Position numbers and translations under genes: made by a program
The notes under the pieces: generated by a model
What the model was told of the DNA's origin: nothing
The model's input: only the letters and a program-made list of their open reading frames with translations
The model's database searches: none
NCBI GenBank assembly: GCA_050246915.1
Contig: JBFWVD010000026.1
Span: 1 to 64,000, forward strand
Length of the DNA: 64,000 nucleotides
Source of the DNA: JBFWVD01 sp050246915
GTDB taxonomy: Bacteria > Actinomycetota > Acidimicrobiia > Acidimicrobiales > Ilumatobacteraceae
Direction of reading: 5' to 3'
Shown here: positions 24,038 to 32,034 of the stretch, one piece after another
Position numbering within the stretch: the first letter of the stretch is position 1
How the letters are laid out: every line of letters begins with the position of its first letter

Positions 24038-26347
24038 GTGAGCTGGGCCATCGGCATCGACTTCGGTACGTCACGGTCCTCAGGGGCCATGGCAGGCATC
24101 GATGACCGGTCCTCAGAGCCGTCAACGGGCGGTTTGTCGGCCATCTCGGCGTCCACCCTCGAGATCGAAGGCAGCCGGTGGGTGCCATCGATGGTGCTCC
24201 TGACTCCAGAGGGGGAGTTGGCTGTCGGCACTGCGGCGGAGAACCTCGCCGGCGTGTATCCAGAACGCCTCGAGCGAACGCCGAAGCGATCCTTGGGTGC
24301 AGCCACCCCCCTTTTGTTGGGTGGTGAACCGGTCGACGCTCGCGATGGCGCCGCCGCGGTCATGCGGGCGATCGTGGCCGAAGGCCGACTTCGCAGTGGC
24401 GGCGACCAGCCGTCATCGGCGGTGCTGACCCACCCGGTCCGTTGGGCCGATGCGCGTCGTGATGCACTCGTCGAAGCGGGTCGTCGCGCCGGTCTCGAGC
24501 AGATCACCTTGGTGGAGGAACCGGTCGCCGCCGCGATCCACTACGCGGCGGCGCACGTGGACATCGGCGCTCATGTCGGCGTGTACGACCTCGGCGGCGG
24601 AACGTTCGACACGGCCATCCTCCAACGCACCGCGGAGGGGTTCGAGGTCATCGGCGTGCCCGGCGGCGACGAGAACATCGGCGGCGAGGACTTCGATCAC
24701 CGGCTGTTCCGGTACTTCGGTGCCTGTCTGGCCGAAGACCAGCCGGAGCTGTGGGAGCGGCTGCTGACAGATGACGATCGTCGGTGGAAGCGGGCCGCGC
24801 TCGACTTGCTGACGCAGGCGCGCCGGGCGAAAGAAGCGCTGTCATCGTTCACGTCCACCCAGGTGTTCGTGCCGATCGCCGATCGGGACATCATGGTGAA
24901 CCGCAGCCAGTTCGAGTCGATGATCATCGATGACGTCGAACGGACGGTCGACCTGATGGAGGACACCGTCGTCGACGCGGGGCTGAGCATCGAGGACCTC
25001 GCGGCAGTGTTCCTCGTCGGGGGGTCATCTCGCATGCCGCTGGTGTCGCAGTTGGTCACCGAGCGATTCGGTGATCGTGTCGTCACCCGCGATGAACCGA
25101 AGTCCGTGGTGGCGCTCGGTGCCGCTCGGTTGGCTGCGCTTCGAGCTGGTGCCACGGCTGGTTCGGCCGCGCCGTCAACCCCAGTTGCGCATCAGACCGC
25201 GAACCTCGGCGTGTCGCCGACCGAGAACCTCGGCGTGTCGCCGACCGAGAACACACCGCAACCTCCTCAGACACTGATGCCGCCGATGGCTCCGCCGCCG
25301 CGAGCACCGTTGGCACCGCCGACGTTGCGAGACCCGTCACCGCCGCCGCCACAGATGCCCGTTCCGCCGGCTCCGCAAGCAGTCACCGTGGCGTGGCGCC
25401 TCGCCGTGTCGCAACCACCCGGGCGCCTCAACGCCGACGCGCATGGTGTCGTGTTCGGCTCGGGCGACACGTCGGTCACCAGCGTCGATCCGCGCTCGGG
25501 ACAGTTGGTGTGGCAACAGTCCATCGGCGCGGGCGTGTGGGCCGCACCTGCGCTCAGCGACCAGATCGTGGCCGTCGGCGGTCTCGATGGCCGCGTGGCC
25601 GTTCTCGAACGATCGAGCGGAGCGATGCGATGGGCGGTCTCCACTGGCGCTGCGGTGGTGACCTCGCCATGCATCGTGGGTGATGTCGTCATCGTCGGCA
25701 ACGACGGCGGTCGACTCCTGGCACTCGATCAGTCCAGCGGACGACTCCGATGGGAACTCCCGGTCGGCGCAGCGATTCGCGGCGACCTGGTCGCCGATGG
25801 CGAGATGATCGTCGTCACCAACGTCGCGGGCCAGGTGCTCCTGACCGAGGTCGCCACCGGGGTTTGCCGATGGGGATACCGAACGGGCGGATCGGTACTG
25901 CAACGACCGGCACTCACCGTCGACCGGGTCCTCGTGGCGAGCGAGGACGGTTACGTGCACGGGCTGCGCCGTGACAACGGCTCAGCGCTGTTCGGCGTGC
26001 GCTGCACGAACCGGCCGACGACGGCTGTGGTTCTCGACAGCCAGACGTTCACCTTTGCCGACGACCGCGGTGTGATCCGTACCCATCGGATCGACACCGG
26101 GCAGATGGTCAAGGAGATCGCCACGGTGAGCACCCAGGTGAGTGGGCTGGTCGTGCATCGCACGGCGTCGTCGTCGACGGTGATCGCTGAGACCGGTGGC
26201 AGCCTCGTCGGCATGGACAGCGACACCGGTGCGGCGCGCTTCGTCGTGCCGACAGGTCAGGGCAACCGATCGGTCCCCGTCCTGTCGGGCGGGCTGGTCG
26301 TCATCGCCACGACGTTCGGTCAGATCTACGCCGTCGTTGCTCCCTGA
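24038..26347 (+). CDS. Hsp70-like ATPase fused to a PQQ-type beta-propeller
   Basis: 769 residues from a GTG. Residues 1-370 are a full Hsp70/actin-fold ATPase: phosphate-1 IGIDFGTSRSS, phosphate-2 VGVYDLGGGTFDTA, adenosine motif VFLVGGSSRMPLVSQL. There is no Hsp70 substrate-binding domain. Instead a Pro/Ala-rich linker (about 380-445), with two perfect tandem copies of NLGVSPTE, leads to a C-terminal propeller (about 446-769) with repeated PQQ-like blades (SVDPRSGQLVWQQ, LDQSSGRLRWELP). No signal peptide or membrane helix. The propeller replaces the peptide-binding domain, so client choice may be by the propeller. Divergent from the sigma-kinase pair, 50 bases apart. A GrpE-like partner is encoded at 31105. 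Confidence 0.9.
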   Translation: MSWAIGIDFGTSRSSGAMAGIDDRSSEPSTGGLSAISASTLEIEGSRWVPSMVLLTPEGELAVGTAAENLAGVYPERLERTPKRSLGAATPLLLGGEPVDARDGAAAVMRAIVAEGRLRSGGDQPSSAVLTHPVRWADARRDALVEAGRRAGLEQITLVEEPVAAAIHYAAAHVDIGAHVGVYDLGGGTFDTAILQRTAEGFEVIGVPGGDENIGGEDFDHRLFRYFGACLAEDQPELWERLLTDDDRRWKRAALDLLTQARRAKEALSSFTSTQVFVPIADRDIMVNRSQFESMIIDDVERTVDLMEDTVVDAGLSIEDLAAVFLVGGSSRMPLVSQLVTERFGDRVVTRDEPKSVVALGAARLAALRAGATAGSAAPSTPVAHQTANLGVSPTENLGVSPTENTPQPPQTLMPPMAPPPRAPLAPPTLRDPSPPPPQMPVPPAPQAVTVAWRLAVSQPPGRLNADAHGVVFGSGDTSVTSVDPRSGQLVWQQSIGAGVWAAPALSDQIVAVGGLDGRVAVLERSSGAMRWAVSTGAAVVTSPCIVGDVVIVGNDGGRLLALDQSSGRLRWELPVGAAIRGDLVADGEMIVVTNVAGQVLLTEVATGVCRWGYRTGGSVLQRPALTVDRVLVASEDGYVHGLRRDNGSALFGVRCTNRPTTAVVLDSQTFTFADDRGVIRTHRIDTGQMVKEIATVSTQVSGLVVHRTASSSTVIAETGGSLVGMDSDTGAARFVVPTGQGNRSVPVLSGGLVVIATTFGQIYAVVAP
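25201..25248 (+). repeat. 24-bp tandem duplication inside the Hsp70-like gene
   Basis: Two identical 24-base units at 25201-25224 and 25225-25248, in frame, coding for two copies of NLGVSPTE in the linker between the ATPase and propeller domains. Looks like a recent slippage duplication. Confidence 0.9.
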
Positions 26348-26364
26348 TCGGCGCGCCAGACGCG

Positions 26365-26397
26365 ACGTTGGCCGACGCACGGGGCGCCGGCCAACGT
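26365..26397. terminator. Terminator-like hairpin between convergent genes
   Basis: Ten-base perfect arms ACGTTGGCCG / CGGCCAACGT with a 13-base loop. It follows the Hsp70-like gene by 17 bases and faces the C39-like gene from the other side, so it may stop transcription both ways. No uridine tract. Confidence 0.55.
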
Positions 26398-26431
26398 GAT
26401 GTCTCTCGAGCCGCCGTTGCCGGCGTCGGGA

Positions 26432-27454
26432 TCACTTGGTGAGAACCAGCTTGAGCGGGAGCAGGACGGCATCGACGAGGTTGGCGACGATTCCGGTGCT
26501 GCCGCTCGAGTCGCTGTTGTCGACGATCGTCGAACCGGTCGTGTCGGCAGTGGGTTCGGTCGCATCGTCGTTGACGACGATCATCGCGTTGCCCGAGTCG
26601 ACCCAGGCGTCCTCGAAGTCCTCGATCGGGATCGCCACGCCTGCGCCGTCGGGAAGGCCCGGATCGTTCAGGTAGACCACACCGGCCTCGTCGTCGATGC
26701 CGGTGATGACCACGGCGTGCCCGGTGGCGAAGTCGTCGGCGAACGGTCCGTCGCCCTGCCCGTAGAGGTCGTCGGAGTCGAGCCCGATGATGACCGGGGT
26801 GCCGTTGTCGAGCATCGTGCGCAGATCATCGGTGGTCCCCGTGGTGAGCTCCGCCTCCACGCCGTACTCGGCGAGCAAGGTGACTCCGCCGTCCATGCTC
26901 ATGCCGTCCGGGCCGAGCATCTCGAACTGGTTGGCCAGGTCGACGAGCTCGGACTGGGGCACCTCGACGCCCGTGATCTCGGTCAGCACCATGGCGACCG
27001 ATGTGGGCAGGCAATCGTTCGGGCCGACCTGCGCCTGGTGGTAGGGGATCTCGGCCATGGGATCGCCGTGGACGTCGTCGCTGGTCTGTGTTTCGCACGT
27101 GGCGGTGACCTCGGGATCATCGAACGGCTCGCTCCACGCAGTGGCGGGATCGAACTCGGACTCCATGACGCCGTCGCCATCGGAGTCGACGGCTCCTTGG
27201 TCGAAGCCGCCGTCGCCGTCGACGTCGAGAGCGGCGGTGTCGAGCAGGCCGTCGCCATCGGTGTCGATGAGGAGCAGCTCGGCTCCGCTGAGCGGGTCGA
27301 TCACGTCGTAGGCGTCGGCGACGCCATCAGCGTCGAAGTCGAAGGCAAAGGTCTCGGCGAAGCCATCGCCGTCGAGGTCGAGTTGCAGGCTGGTCATGCC
27401 GTCGAGGTCTTCGGTCCCGTCGGTGTACACATCGGTGCTGGTCGTGGTGTTCAT
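26432..27454 (-). CDS. Ca-repeat protein with C39-like cysteine peptidase domain
   Basis: 340 residues, very acidic. N-terminal half (about 20-100) carries five DxDxDG-type calcium-binding loops (LDLDGDGF, DFDADGVAD, IDTDGDG, DVDGDG, DSDGDG). The C-terminal half (about 133-300) is a Peptidase_C39_2-like papain fold: Gln142 in YHQAQ, Cys148 in NDCLPTS, His246 in TGHAVV and Asp264 in LNDPG form a complete catalytic set. The tail ends in a hydrophobic stretch (IVANLVDAVLLPLKLVL). There is no N-terminal signal peptide although Ca loops usually act outside the cell. CAGGAG precedes the ATG. It has its own ECF-type promoter motif in the 67-base gap after the dynamin genes. A peptidase role is inferred from the intact triad. 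Confidence 0.82.
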   Translation of the reverse strand: MNTTTSTDVYTDGTEDLDGMTSLQLDLDGDGFAETFAFDFDADGVADAYDVIDPLSGAELLLIDTDGDGLLDTAALDVDGDGGFDQGAVDSDGDGVMESEFDPATAWSEPFDDPEVTATCETQTSDDVHGDPMAEIPYHQAQVGPNDCLPTSVAMVLTEITGVEVPQSELVDLANQFEMLGPDGMSMDGGVTLLAEYGVEAELTTGTTDDLRTMLDNGTPVIIGLDSDDLYGQGDGPFADDFATGHAVVITGIDDEAGVVYLNDPGLPDGAGVAIPIEDFEDAWVDSGNAMIVVNDDATEPTADTTGSTIVDNSDSSGSTGIVANLVDAVLLPLKLVLTK

Positions 27455-27487
27455 GTTGGTTTCTCCTGTGTCGGGTGGTTCTGCCCT

Positions 27488-27518
27488 GACCGATGCGGGT
27501 CGGCCCGGAAGAGTTCCG
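27488..27518 (-). promoter_or_regulatory. ECF-type promoter motif, site C
   Basis: On the minus strand, CGGAACTCT begins at 27518 and GCATCGGTC ends at 27488, 31 nt overall, identical in spacing to sites A and B. The C39-like gene starts 33 bases downstream. The minus-35 block lies right behind the stop codon of the upstream dynamin gene, so this promoter separates the C39-like gene from the dynamin transcript. Confidence 0.68.
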
Positions 27519-27521
27519 CGC

Positions 27522-29606
27522 TCAGGAAGAAATGTTGCGAACCGACGTGGTGGCCAACCGAGCGTCGACTGCCCGCTGCACCGGTTCGATCTCGGCTCGG
27601 TATCGAGCGATGTCGCTCAACGTGGCCTGGATGGATCGCTGCAGATCCTGGCGGCGCCCGGCCTCTGCCTTCATGAGGTTCTGCAGTTCGCGTTGCTCGC
27701 GGTCGAGTTGACGTCGCCGCTCGGCCAGGCGATCTTCGACGTACTGTTCGACAGCCTCTCGGAGATCCAAGATCCGCAGCGACAGCTCCGTGGTGAACTC
27801 CTTGGCCACCCCTTCGGCTCCGAACAGGGCATCGGCCACGAATCGCTGCAGATCAGCCTTGGCTCGCTGCTTCTCCCTGGCCCGCTTGCGCAAGTTCCCG
27901 ATGGGGTAGGCGATGGCGACACCGATGCCGTAGGCCACCAACCCCAAGCCGCCCGTCGCCAATCCGAGCACTCCTGCAGCGGCATTGGCGATGTTGGCGA
28001 ACGTGAACGTCTGCATGGCCATCGGCAACGCGTCGTCGAGCAGGTTGAACTCGCCAGTGTTGATGTTGTTCGCACCAGCGAGATCCTGGAGTGATTGCGG
28101 CATGGCGAACTCGCCGAGCACGGCGTCCATACCGTCAGCCCCGAACTCTGCGAGCACCGCGGCGATGGTCGTCTGGAAATCCCGGTTGACGTTGGACACC
28201 AGCTCGTTCCACGCGCCGAGCAACGATCGTTGCAGGTCTGCTGGAAGCGCGCTCAGGAGGGCATCGGTGTCGTCGGCTGTCGCGATGAGCTGCCAGTACT
28301 GCTCCTTGACCCGATTGAGCTCGCGAGTGACCAGACGGGACGAACTGGTCTGCAGTCGCACGATGGTGTTGCCGAGCGCGCCACGCCACCGTGCCTGTTT
28401 CGAGCCGAACTCCTCGAGTGCTCTTTGTCGCGCCGCGATCTCTTCCGGCACCGATGCATCACCGGCGAGGGCGCGAGCTCGTTGCTGTTGCTCGCGCTCC
28501 ACATCAGCGAGCAACACGTGCAACAAGGCGATGAGGTTGGCGAGGCGGATGTCGTCGCGCTGGTCGACGCTCCGCTCGAGCATCGAGCGGAGCGCTCCGA
28601 TGCCGCTTCGCTCCCAGAGATCGGCGGCTTGCTCCACGCGGCCGGCCTCGCGGCGACGCTGTGCCTGATTGGCGAGGTAGCTGCTGGTGAGGATCATCGG
28701 CGTCTCGCTCAGACGCCGTAGACGGGCAGCAGCGGCAACATCGCCATCGGGCCGGGCGTCATCGGAGCGGGCGCCTTCAGACCGGGATTCGGCGGTGGCG
28801 CGGCGTTGTTCGTTGTCGGCGAACGTCTTCAGTTTGCTGCGCTGCTCAGCGAGCATGGCCTGGTTGACCGCGTCGGTGTTGGTGTCGGACTTCGTGACGA
28901 TCAGCAGGGTGCGATCGGTGCGTTCCGTCGCCTCGGCGAGGAACTCCAGTTCTGTGCGCGCCACGGGTTCGGACGCCGAGATGGTGAAGAGCAGCGCGTC
29001 GGCTCGGTGGAGCGCGGCGAGCGCGAGGTCACGATGTCCTCGTGTCATTCCGCCGACGCCCGGGGTGTCGACCAGGACGATGCCGCGCGCCAACAGCTCG
29101 TCGGGCGAGACGATCTCCACCGACGTCACGCCCTCGCGCTTCGCGGGGTCACCGGTCATCGACGCGACATCGATCAGATCATCCGGGTCGATGTGCTCCT
29201 GGCGTGGCTCGCCGTCGTCCCCGATCCGGGTCACGATGATGTCGAACTGCTCTCCGTGTCGGAGCACGAGCTGCACGCTCGTGGCCACATCAGCGTCGAC
29301 GGGCAACAGTGACGGGCGATCGAGCAAGGCGTTCAGGAGCGAGCTCTTGCCGCGCTTGATGTCACCGCACGCCACCACCACGAGTTCTCCCCGATTCCAC
29401 TGGGCGGCTTCGTTGGCGATGCGGTCACCGAGGTCGGTCCTGCCCCATTCCCTCGCGCTGGCGTGGACTCGGTTGGCGATGCGAAGACCCTGGACCATGA
29501 GTGGGTTCTTCGTGGCGCGGGTCGCAACGCTGTCGCCAGTCTCGTTGTCGATCTGCGGCGCGGGCGTCGGTGGCGATGTGTGCGGTTCCTCCTGCTGCTC
29601 ACTCAT
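27522..29606 (-). CDS. Dynamin-like GTPase (IniA/DynA type)
   Basis: 694 residues. P-loop GDIKRGKSSLLNAL (about residue 70), the G3 motif DTPGVGG and the G4 motif TKSDTN are in place. After the GTPase domain there is a long helical stalk, then a hydrophobic segment of about 45 residues (about 523-570, ANAAAGVLGLATGGLGLVAY) that would act as the membrane paddle or insert, then a coiled coil to the end. It overlaps the upstream dynamin gene by eight bases. Tandem bacterial dynamins such as IniA/IniC and DynA/DynB bend or cut membranes under cell-wall stress or at division. The start ATG at 29606 is chosen by the overlap and by domain length. Confidence 0.9.
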   Translation of the reverse strand: MSEQQEEPHTSPPTPAPQIDNETGDSVATRATKNPLMVQGLRIANRVHASAREWGRTDLGDRIANEAAQWNRGELVVVACGDIKRGKSSLLNALLDRPSLLPVDADVATSVQLVLRHGEQFDIIVTRIGDDGEPRQEHIDPDDLIDVASMTGDPAKREGVTSVEIVSPDELLARGIVLVDTPGVGGMTRGHRDLALAALHRADALLFTISASEPVARTELEFLAEATERTDRTLLIVTKSDTNTDAVNQAMLAEQRSKLKTFADNEQRRATAESRSEGARSDDARPDGDVAAAARLRRLSETPMILTSSYLANQAQRRREAGRVEQAADLWERSGIGALRSMLERSVDQRDDIRLANLIALLHVLLADVEREQQQRARALAGDASVPEEIAARQRALEEFGSKQARWRGALGNTIVRLQTSSSRLVTRELNRVKEQYWQLIATADDTDALLSALPADLQRSLLGAWNELVSNVNRDFQTTIAAVLAEFGADGMDAVLGEFAMPQSLQDLAGANNINTGEFNLLDDALPMAMQTFTFANIANAAAGVLGLATGGLGLVAYGIGVAIAYPIGNLRKRAREKQRAKADLQRFVADALFGAEGVAKEFTTELSLRILDLREAVEQYVEDRLAERRRQLDREQRELQNLMKAEAGRRQDLQRSIQATLSDIARYRAEIEPVQRAVDARLATTSVRNISS

Positions 29607-31101
29607 CTCGACTCCCATCGAACTGCGACCACAACACCTCGAACGCTTCTTTGACGACGCGGGCCATGCGTGCTTCGGCTGGGCTGCGGCGAGCGTCGTT
29701 GCCCCATGTCCCCCATCGGGCGGCGCCCTCGAGTGCTCGTGCGGCAGCGTTGTTCGTGTTCGCTCCGATCGCGCTTTCCAACGACGAGCGCGAGACCAGA
29801 GCGGACACATCATCGAGCAGCTCCGCTGGCAGCGTCAGCTCCCCGGCGGCTACGGCGTGGGCGACCTCGAGGAGACGGAGTCGATGCAGTGTGCTGTCGA
29901 GCTCCAACCGTTCGAGCGGAGTGCGCAACGCTCGCAATGCACGTGCGTTGTCGGGGTCGTCGCGCAGATAGGAGGCCCTGCGAAGATCACCGATGGCGGC
30001 GTGGGCCTTGAACAGTGCGGCCTGGTCGGCGAAGCGGTCCATGACGACGGCGCGCAGTGCGCCGAAGCCGCTGTGCTCCTCCAGGAATCGCAACAGGTCG
30101 CCAGCAGATCTGGCGCCTCGGTCGATCGCTCCGATCGCCACCGTCAGGCCATGGACGTCGAGCAGCGTGAGCAGCCGCTGACGCTCGCCGGGTGTGAGGT
30201 CGAGCCCGGGGAACCGGAGGAAGTCCTCGGCGGACAGCAGCATGTCTTCACGGTCGAACTCGTCGCGGACGGCGGCGACGGCGTGGACAGCTCGCGCGTC
30301 GGCCTCGGTGAAGACCGCGGCACGGGACGTCTCGGCCAGCAGACCGATGACCGGCAAGACGTCTCCGACAACGCCCCGCAGGTCTGAGGCCATACGCTGC
30401 ACCATCGGCTGGACCTGACCTACCGGGTCGGGGGTTCGGCCCAGACGATCGATCTTGCTGAGCACCGCGATCGTCGATGCGGCGGAGAGCCCTGAACCGC
30501 CGAACAGTTTGGCGAAACCCTGGAGCACTGCTGCGTCGGACTGACGGAGCACGGGGAGGAGGAACAACAAGGCATCGGCCCGGCTGACTGCGCCCGCGGT
30601 GTGTTCGCCTTCGCGGCCGCTCACGCCGAGGAAGTCGCTCGTGGTGGTCTCGTTGTGTTCGGACACGGTGTTGAGTCCTGGCGTGTCCACCACGGCGAGG
30701 TCTTTCAACAGCGCGTTCGAGAGGTGGACGACGATGCTCGACACCTGCTCGATCGGTCGGCCCAGTTGATCGGGGAGTCGGCCGCGATCGAGGAGGAGCA
30801 TCGATCGTGTGCCGTCGGTGCCGATCACTTCGGCCCGTTCGTGGACGCCGTAGCGGAACTCCGTGACCACGCGGGTGCATTCCCCGGTGTCGACCGCGGC
30901 GATCTTCTGGGCCAACAGTGCATTGACCAACGTGGACTTGCCCGAGCTGACCCCTCCAGCGACGGTGACGGTCAGAGGAACGTCGAGCTTCGTCCGCACC
31001 GAGGCGACCATGCTCCGGCCCGGGCCGTCAACCAGACGTGACAACGCGTCGTCGCACACCTGGCGAAGCGCGTCGAGAGCGGTGTTGTCCCTACCGAACA
31101 C
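29599..31101 (-). CDS. Dynamin-like GTPase (IniC/DynB type)
   Basis: 500 residues from a GTG. P-loop AGGVSSGKSTLVNAL (residues 49-57 are the core), Thr of switch I in GECTRVV, DTPGLN and LSKIDR. The stalk is shorter than in its partner and no membrane paddle is obvious, so this is probably the non-membrane member of a heteromeric pair. It starts three bases after the stop of the GrpE-like membrane protein gene, in one transcript. Confidence 0.88.
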   Translation of the reverse strand: MFGRDNTALDALRQVCDDALSRLVDGPGRSMVASVRTKLDVPLTVTVAGGVSSGKSTLVNALLAQKIAAVDTGECTRVVTEFRYGVHERAEVIGTDGTRSMLLLDRGRLPDQLGRPIEQVSSIVVHLSNALLKDLAVVDTPGLNTVSEHNETTTSDFLGVSGREGEHTAGAVSRADALLFLLPVLRQSDAAVLQGFAKLFGGSGLSAASTIAVLSKIDRLGRTPDPVGQVQPMVQRMASDLRGVVGDVLPVIGLLAETSRAAVFTEADARAVHAVAAVRDEFDREDMLLSAEDFLRFPGLDLTPGERQRLLTLLDVHGLTVAIGAIDRGARSAGDLLRFLEEHSGFGALRAVVMDRFADQAALFKAHAAIGDLRRASYLRDDPDNARALRALRTPLERLELDSTLHRLRLLEVAHAVAAGELTLPAELLDDVSALVSRSSLESAIGANTNNAAARALEGAARWGTWGNDARRSPAEARMARVVKEAFEVLWSQFDGSRDE

Positions 31102-31104
31102 GTT

Positions 31105-31878
31105 TCACTCGGCCCGATGCACGGTCACGTCAGGCACGCGGATGACTCGGCCCGCGTCGGCGTACCCGCAGCGCTCCATCGACGCGACGAGTCCGAGCCG
31201 CGACGCGTCACTGGCGGGAACGGTTCCGACGCCGCGCATCGTGGCGGCGTCGAAGGCGGTGCCGGGCGCGATGTCGATGCGCCGGACACCGGCCGCCGCA
31301 AGGGCGTCGTCGATGTCGGTACGCAGGGCGGTGCTGTTGACCCGATCGCTCAGATCGATGAGGACGTCGATCAGCCGTGCGCTGCGATCGACGGCCGCGC
31401 CCGGCGGCGGCATCGGGTTGGACGCGACGGGCGATGGCGAAGGGGCCGGCAGGGACGATGAGCCGCGGACCTCGCGATCGACGCCGCGACGGCGGCGGCC
31501 GAGGACCGTCGCGGCCGCGACGCCGACGACGACGCCGAGCACACCTGCGACGGCCGCGGTCGTGACGCTGCTCGTGCCGTCACCGTCGCTGGATCGGTCG
31601 ATCGTCGGTGCGGCCTTCGGGGCGCTCGTGGCCGTGGGCTTGTCGGTGGCCACGCACGCCGCGATCGCTTCGGGGCGGGCCAAGCCGTCGGCGACCTTCG
31701 TGGCGATGCACTGGTCCACTGTCTGTGCAGACGCCCAGGAACCGTTCAGTAGCACGCCGCCAGCGGCACAGGTCGCTGCCGCGATGGCGGCGAGCAACAG
31801 ACGACGACCACCCGCCCCGGGCGCACGTCGACCCCCTCGAGCACTTCGACCCCCTCGAGCACTTCGACCACCGTGCAC
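31105..31878 (-). CDS. Membrane protein with cytoplasmic GrpE-like domain
   Basis: 257 residues from a GTG with a very strong ribosome site (GGGAGGAG). A basic, Gly/Arg-rich N-terminus with two copies of GGRSAR is followed by a signal-like helix (about 26-50, ending in GSWASAQT), a short external segment with one Cys pair, a second transmembrane helix (about 95-115) and RRRR. The cytoplasmic C-terminal part (about 165-257) has the features of the GrpE beta-domain: AAGVRRIDIAPGTAFDAATM, GTVPASD and CGYADAGRVIRVPDVTV. GrpE exchanges nucleotide on Hsp70 proteins, and an Hsp70-like gene lies 5 kb away. The long dimerisation helix of GrpE is shortened. Call is by motif only. Confidence 0.72.
   Translation of the reverse strand: MHGGRSARGGRSARGGRRAPGAGGRRLLLAAIAAATCAAGGVLLNGSWASAQTVDQCIATKVADGLARPEAIAACVATDKPTATSAPKAAPTIDRSSDGDGTSSVTTAAVAGVLGVVVGVAAATVLGRRRRGVDREVRGSSSLPAPSPSPVASNPMPPPGAAVDRSARLIDVLIDLSDRVNSTALRTDIDDALAAAGVRRIDIAPGTAFDAATMRGVGTVPASDASRLGLVASMERCGYADAGRVIRVPDVTVHRAE
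31809..31876 (-). repeat. 18-bp direct repeat at the start of the GrpE-like gene
   Basis: On the plus strand CCCTCGAGCACTTCGACC occurs twice in a row (about 31837-31872). It codes for the two GGRSAR copies at the protein N-terminus. Short, in frame, probably from slippage. Confidence 0.75.
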
Positions 31879-31918
31879 CGGCCGCTCCTCCCGCAGTTCG
31901 ATGGCGAGGATAGGCGTT

Positions 31919-31950
31919 GGGTGCTCCTCCCCAGGAAGGGGTCAGCACCC
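31919..31950. other. Inverted repeat in the divergent promoter region
   Basis: GGGTGCT and AGCACCC arms (7 bases, perfect) with an inner CCCC / GGGG pair, between the GrpE-like gene (minus) and the 32035 gene (plus). It is upstream of promoter site B. It could be an operator or an RNA hairpin in a leader. Confidence 0.45.
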
Positions 31951-31969
31951 GGAAAAATCTCGAATGCGA

Positions 31970-32000
31970 CGGAACTCTCCCGTCGGCGGCTGCATCGGTC
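31970..32000 (+). promoter_or_regulatory. ECF-type promoter motif, site B
   Basis: CGGAACTCTC at 31970-31979 and GCATCGGTC at 31992-32000, 31 nt overall. Identical spacing to sites A and C; the second block equals site C exactly. The 32035 start codon is 35 bases downstream. This is the best match to an ECF minus-35 (GGAAC) with a common minus-10 in the window. Confidence 0.7.
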
Positions 32001-32034
32001 GGGTCAAGCGATCCCACCACGAGGAGAACCACCG

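Noticed and set aside
25377..26347. The PQQ-type propeller considered as a quinoprotein dehydrogenase
   Set aside because: No PQQ-binding or calcium-site residues of dehydrogenases, no signal peptide, and it is fused to an Hsp70 ATPase.
30857..30880. CGGAACTCCG inside the second dynamin gene
   Set aside because: It lies in coding sequence in the opposite orientation and lacks the GCATC block.
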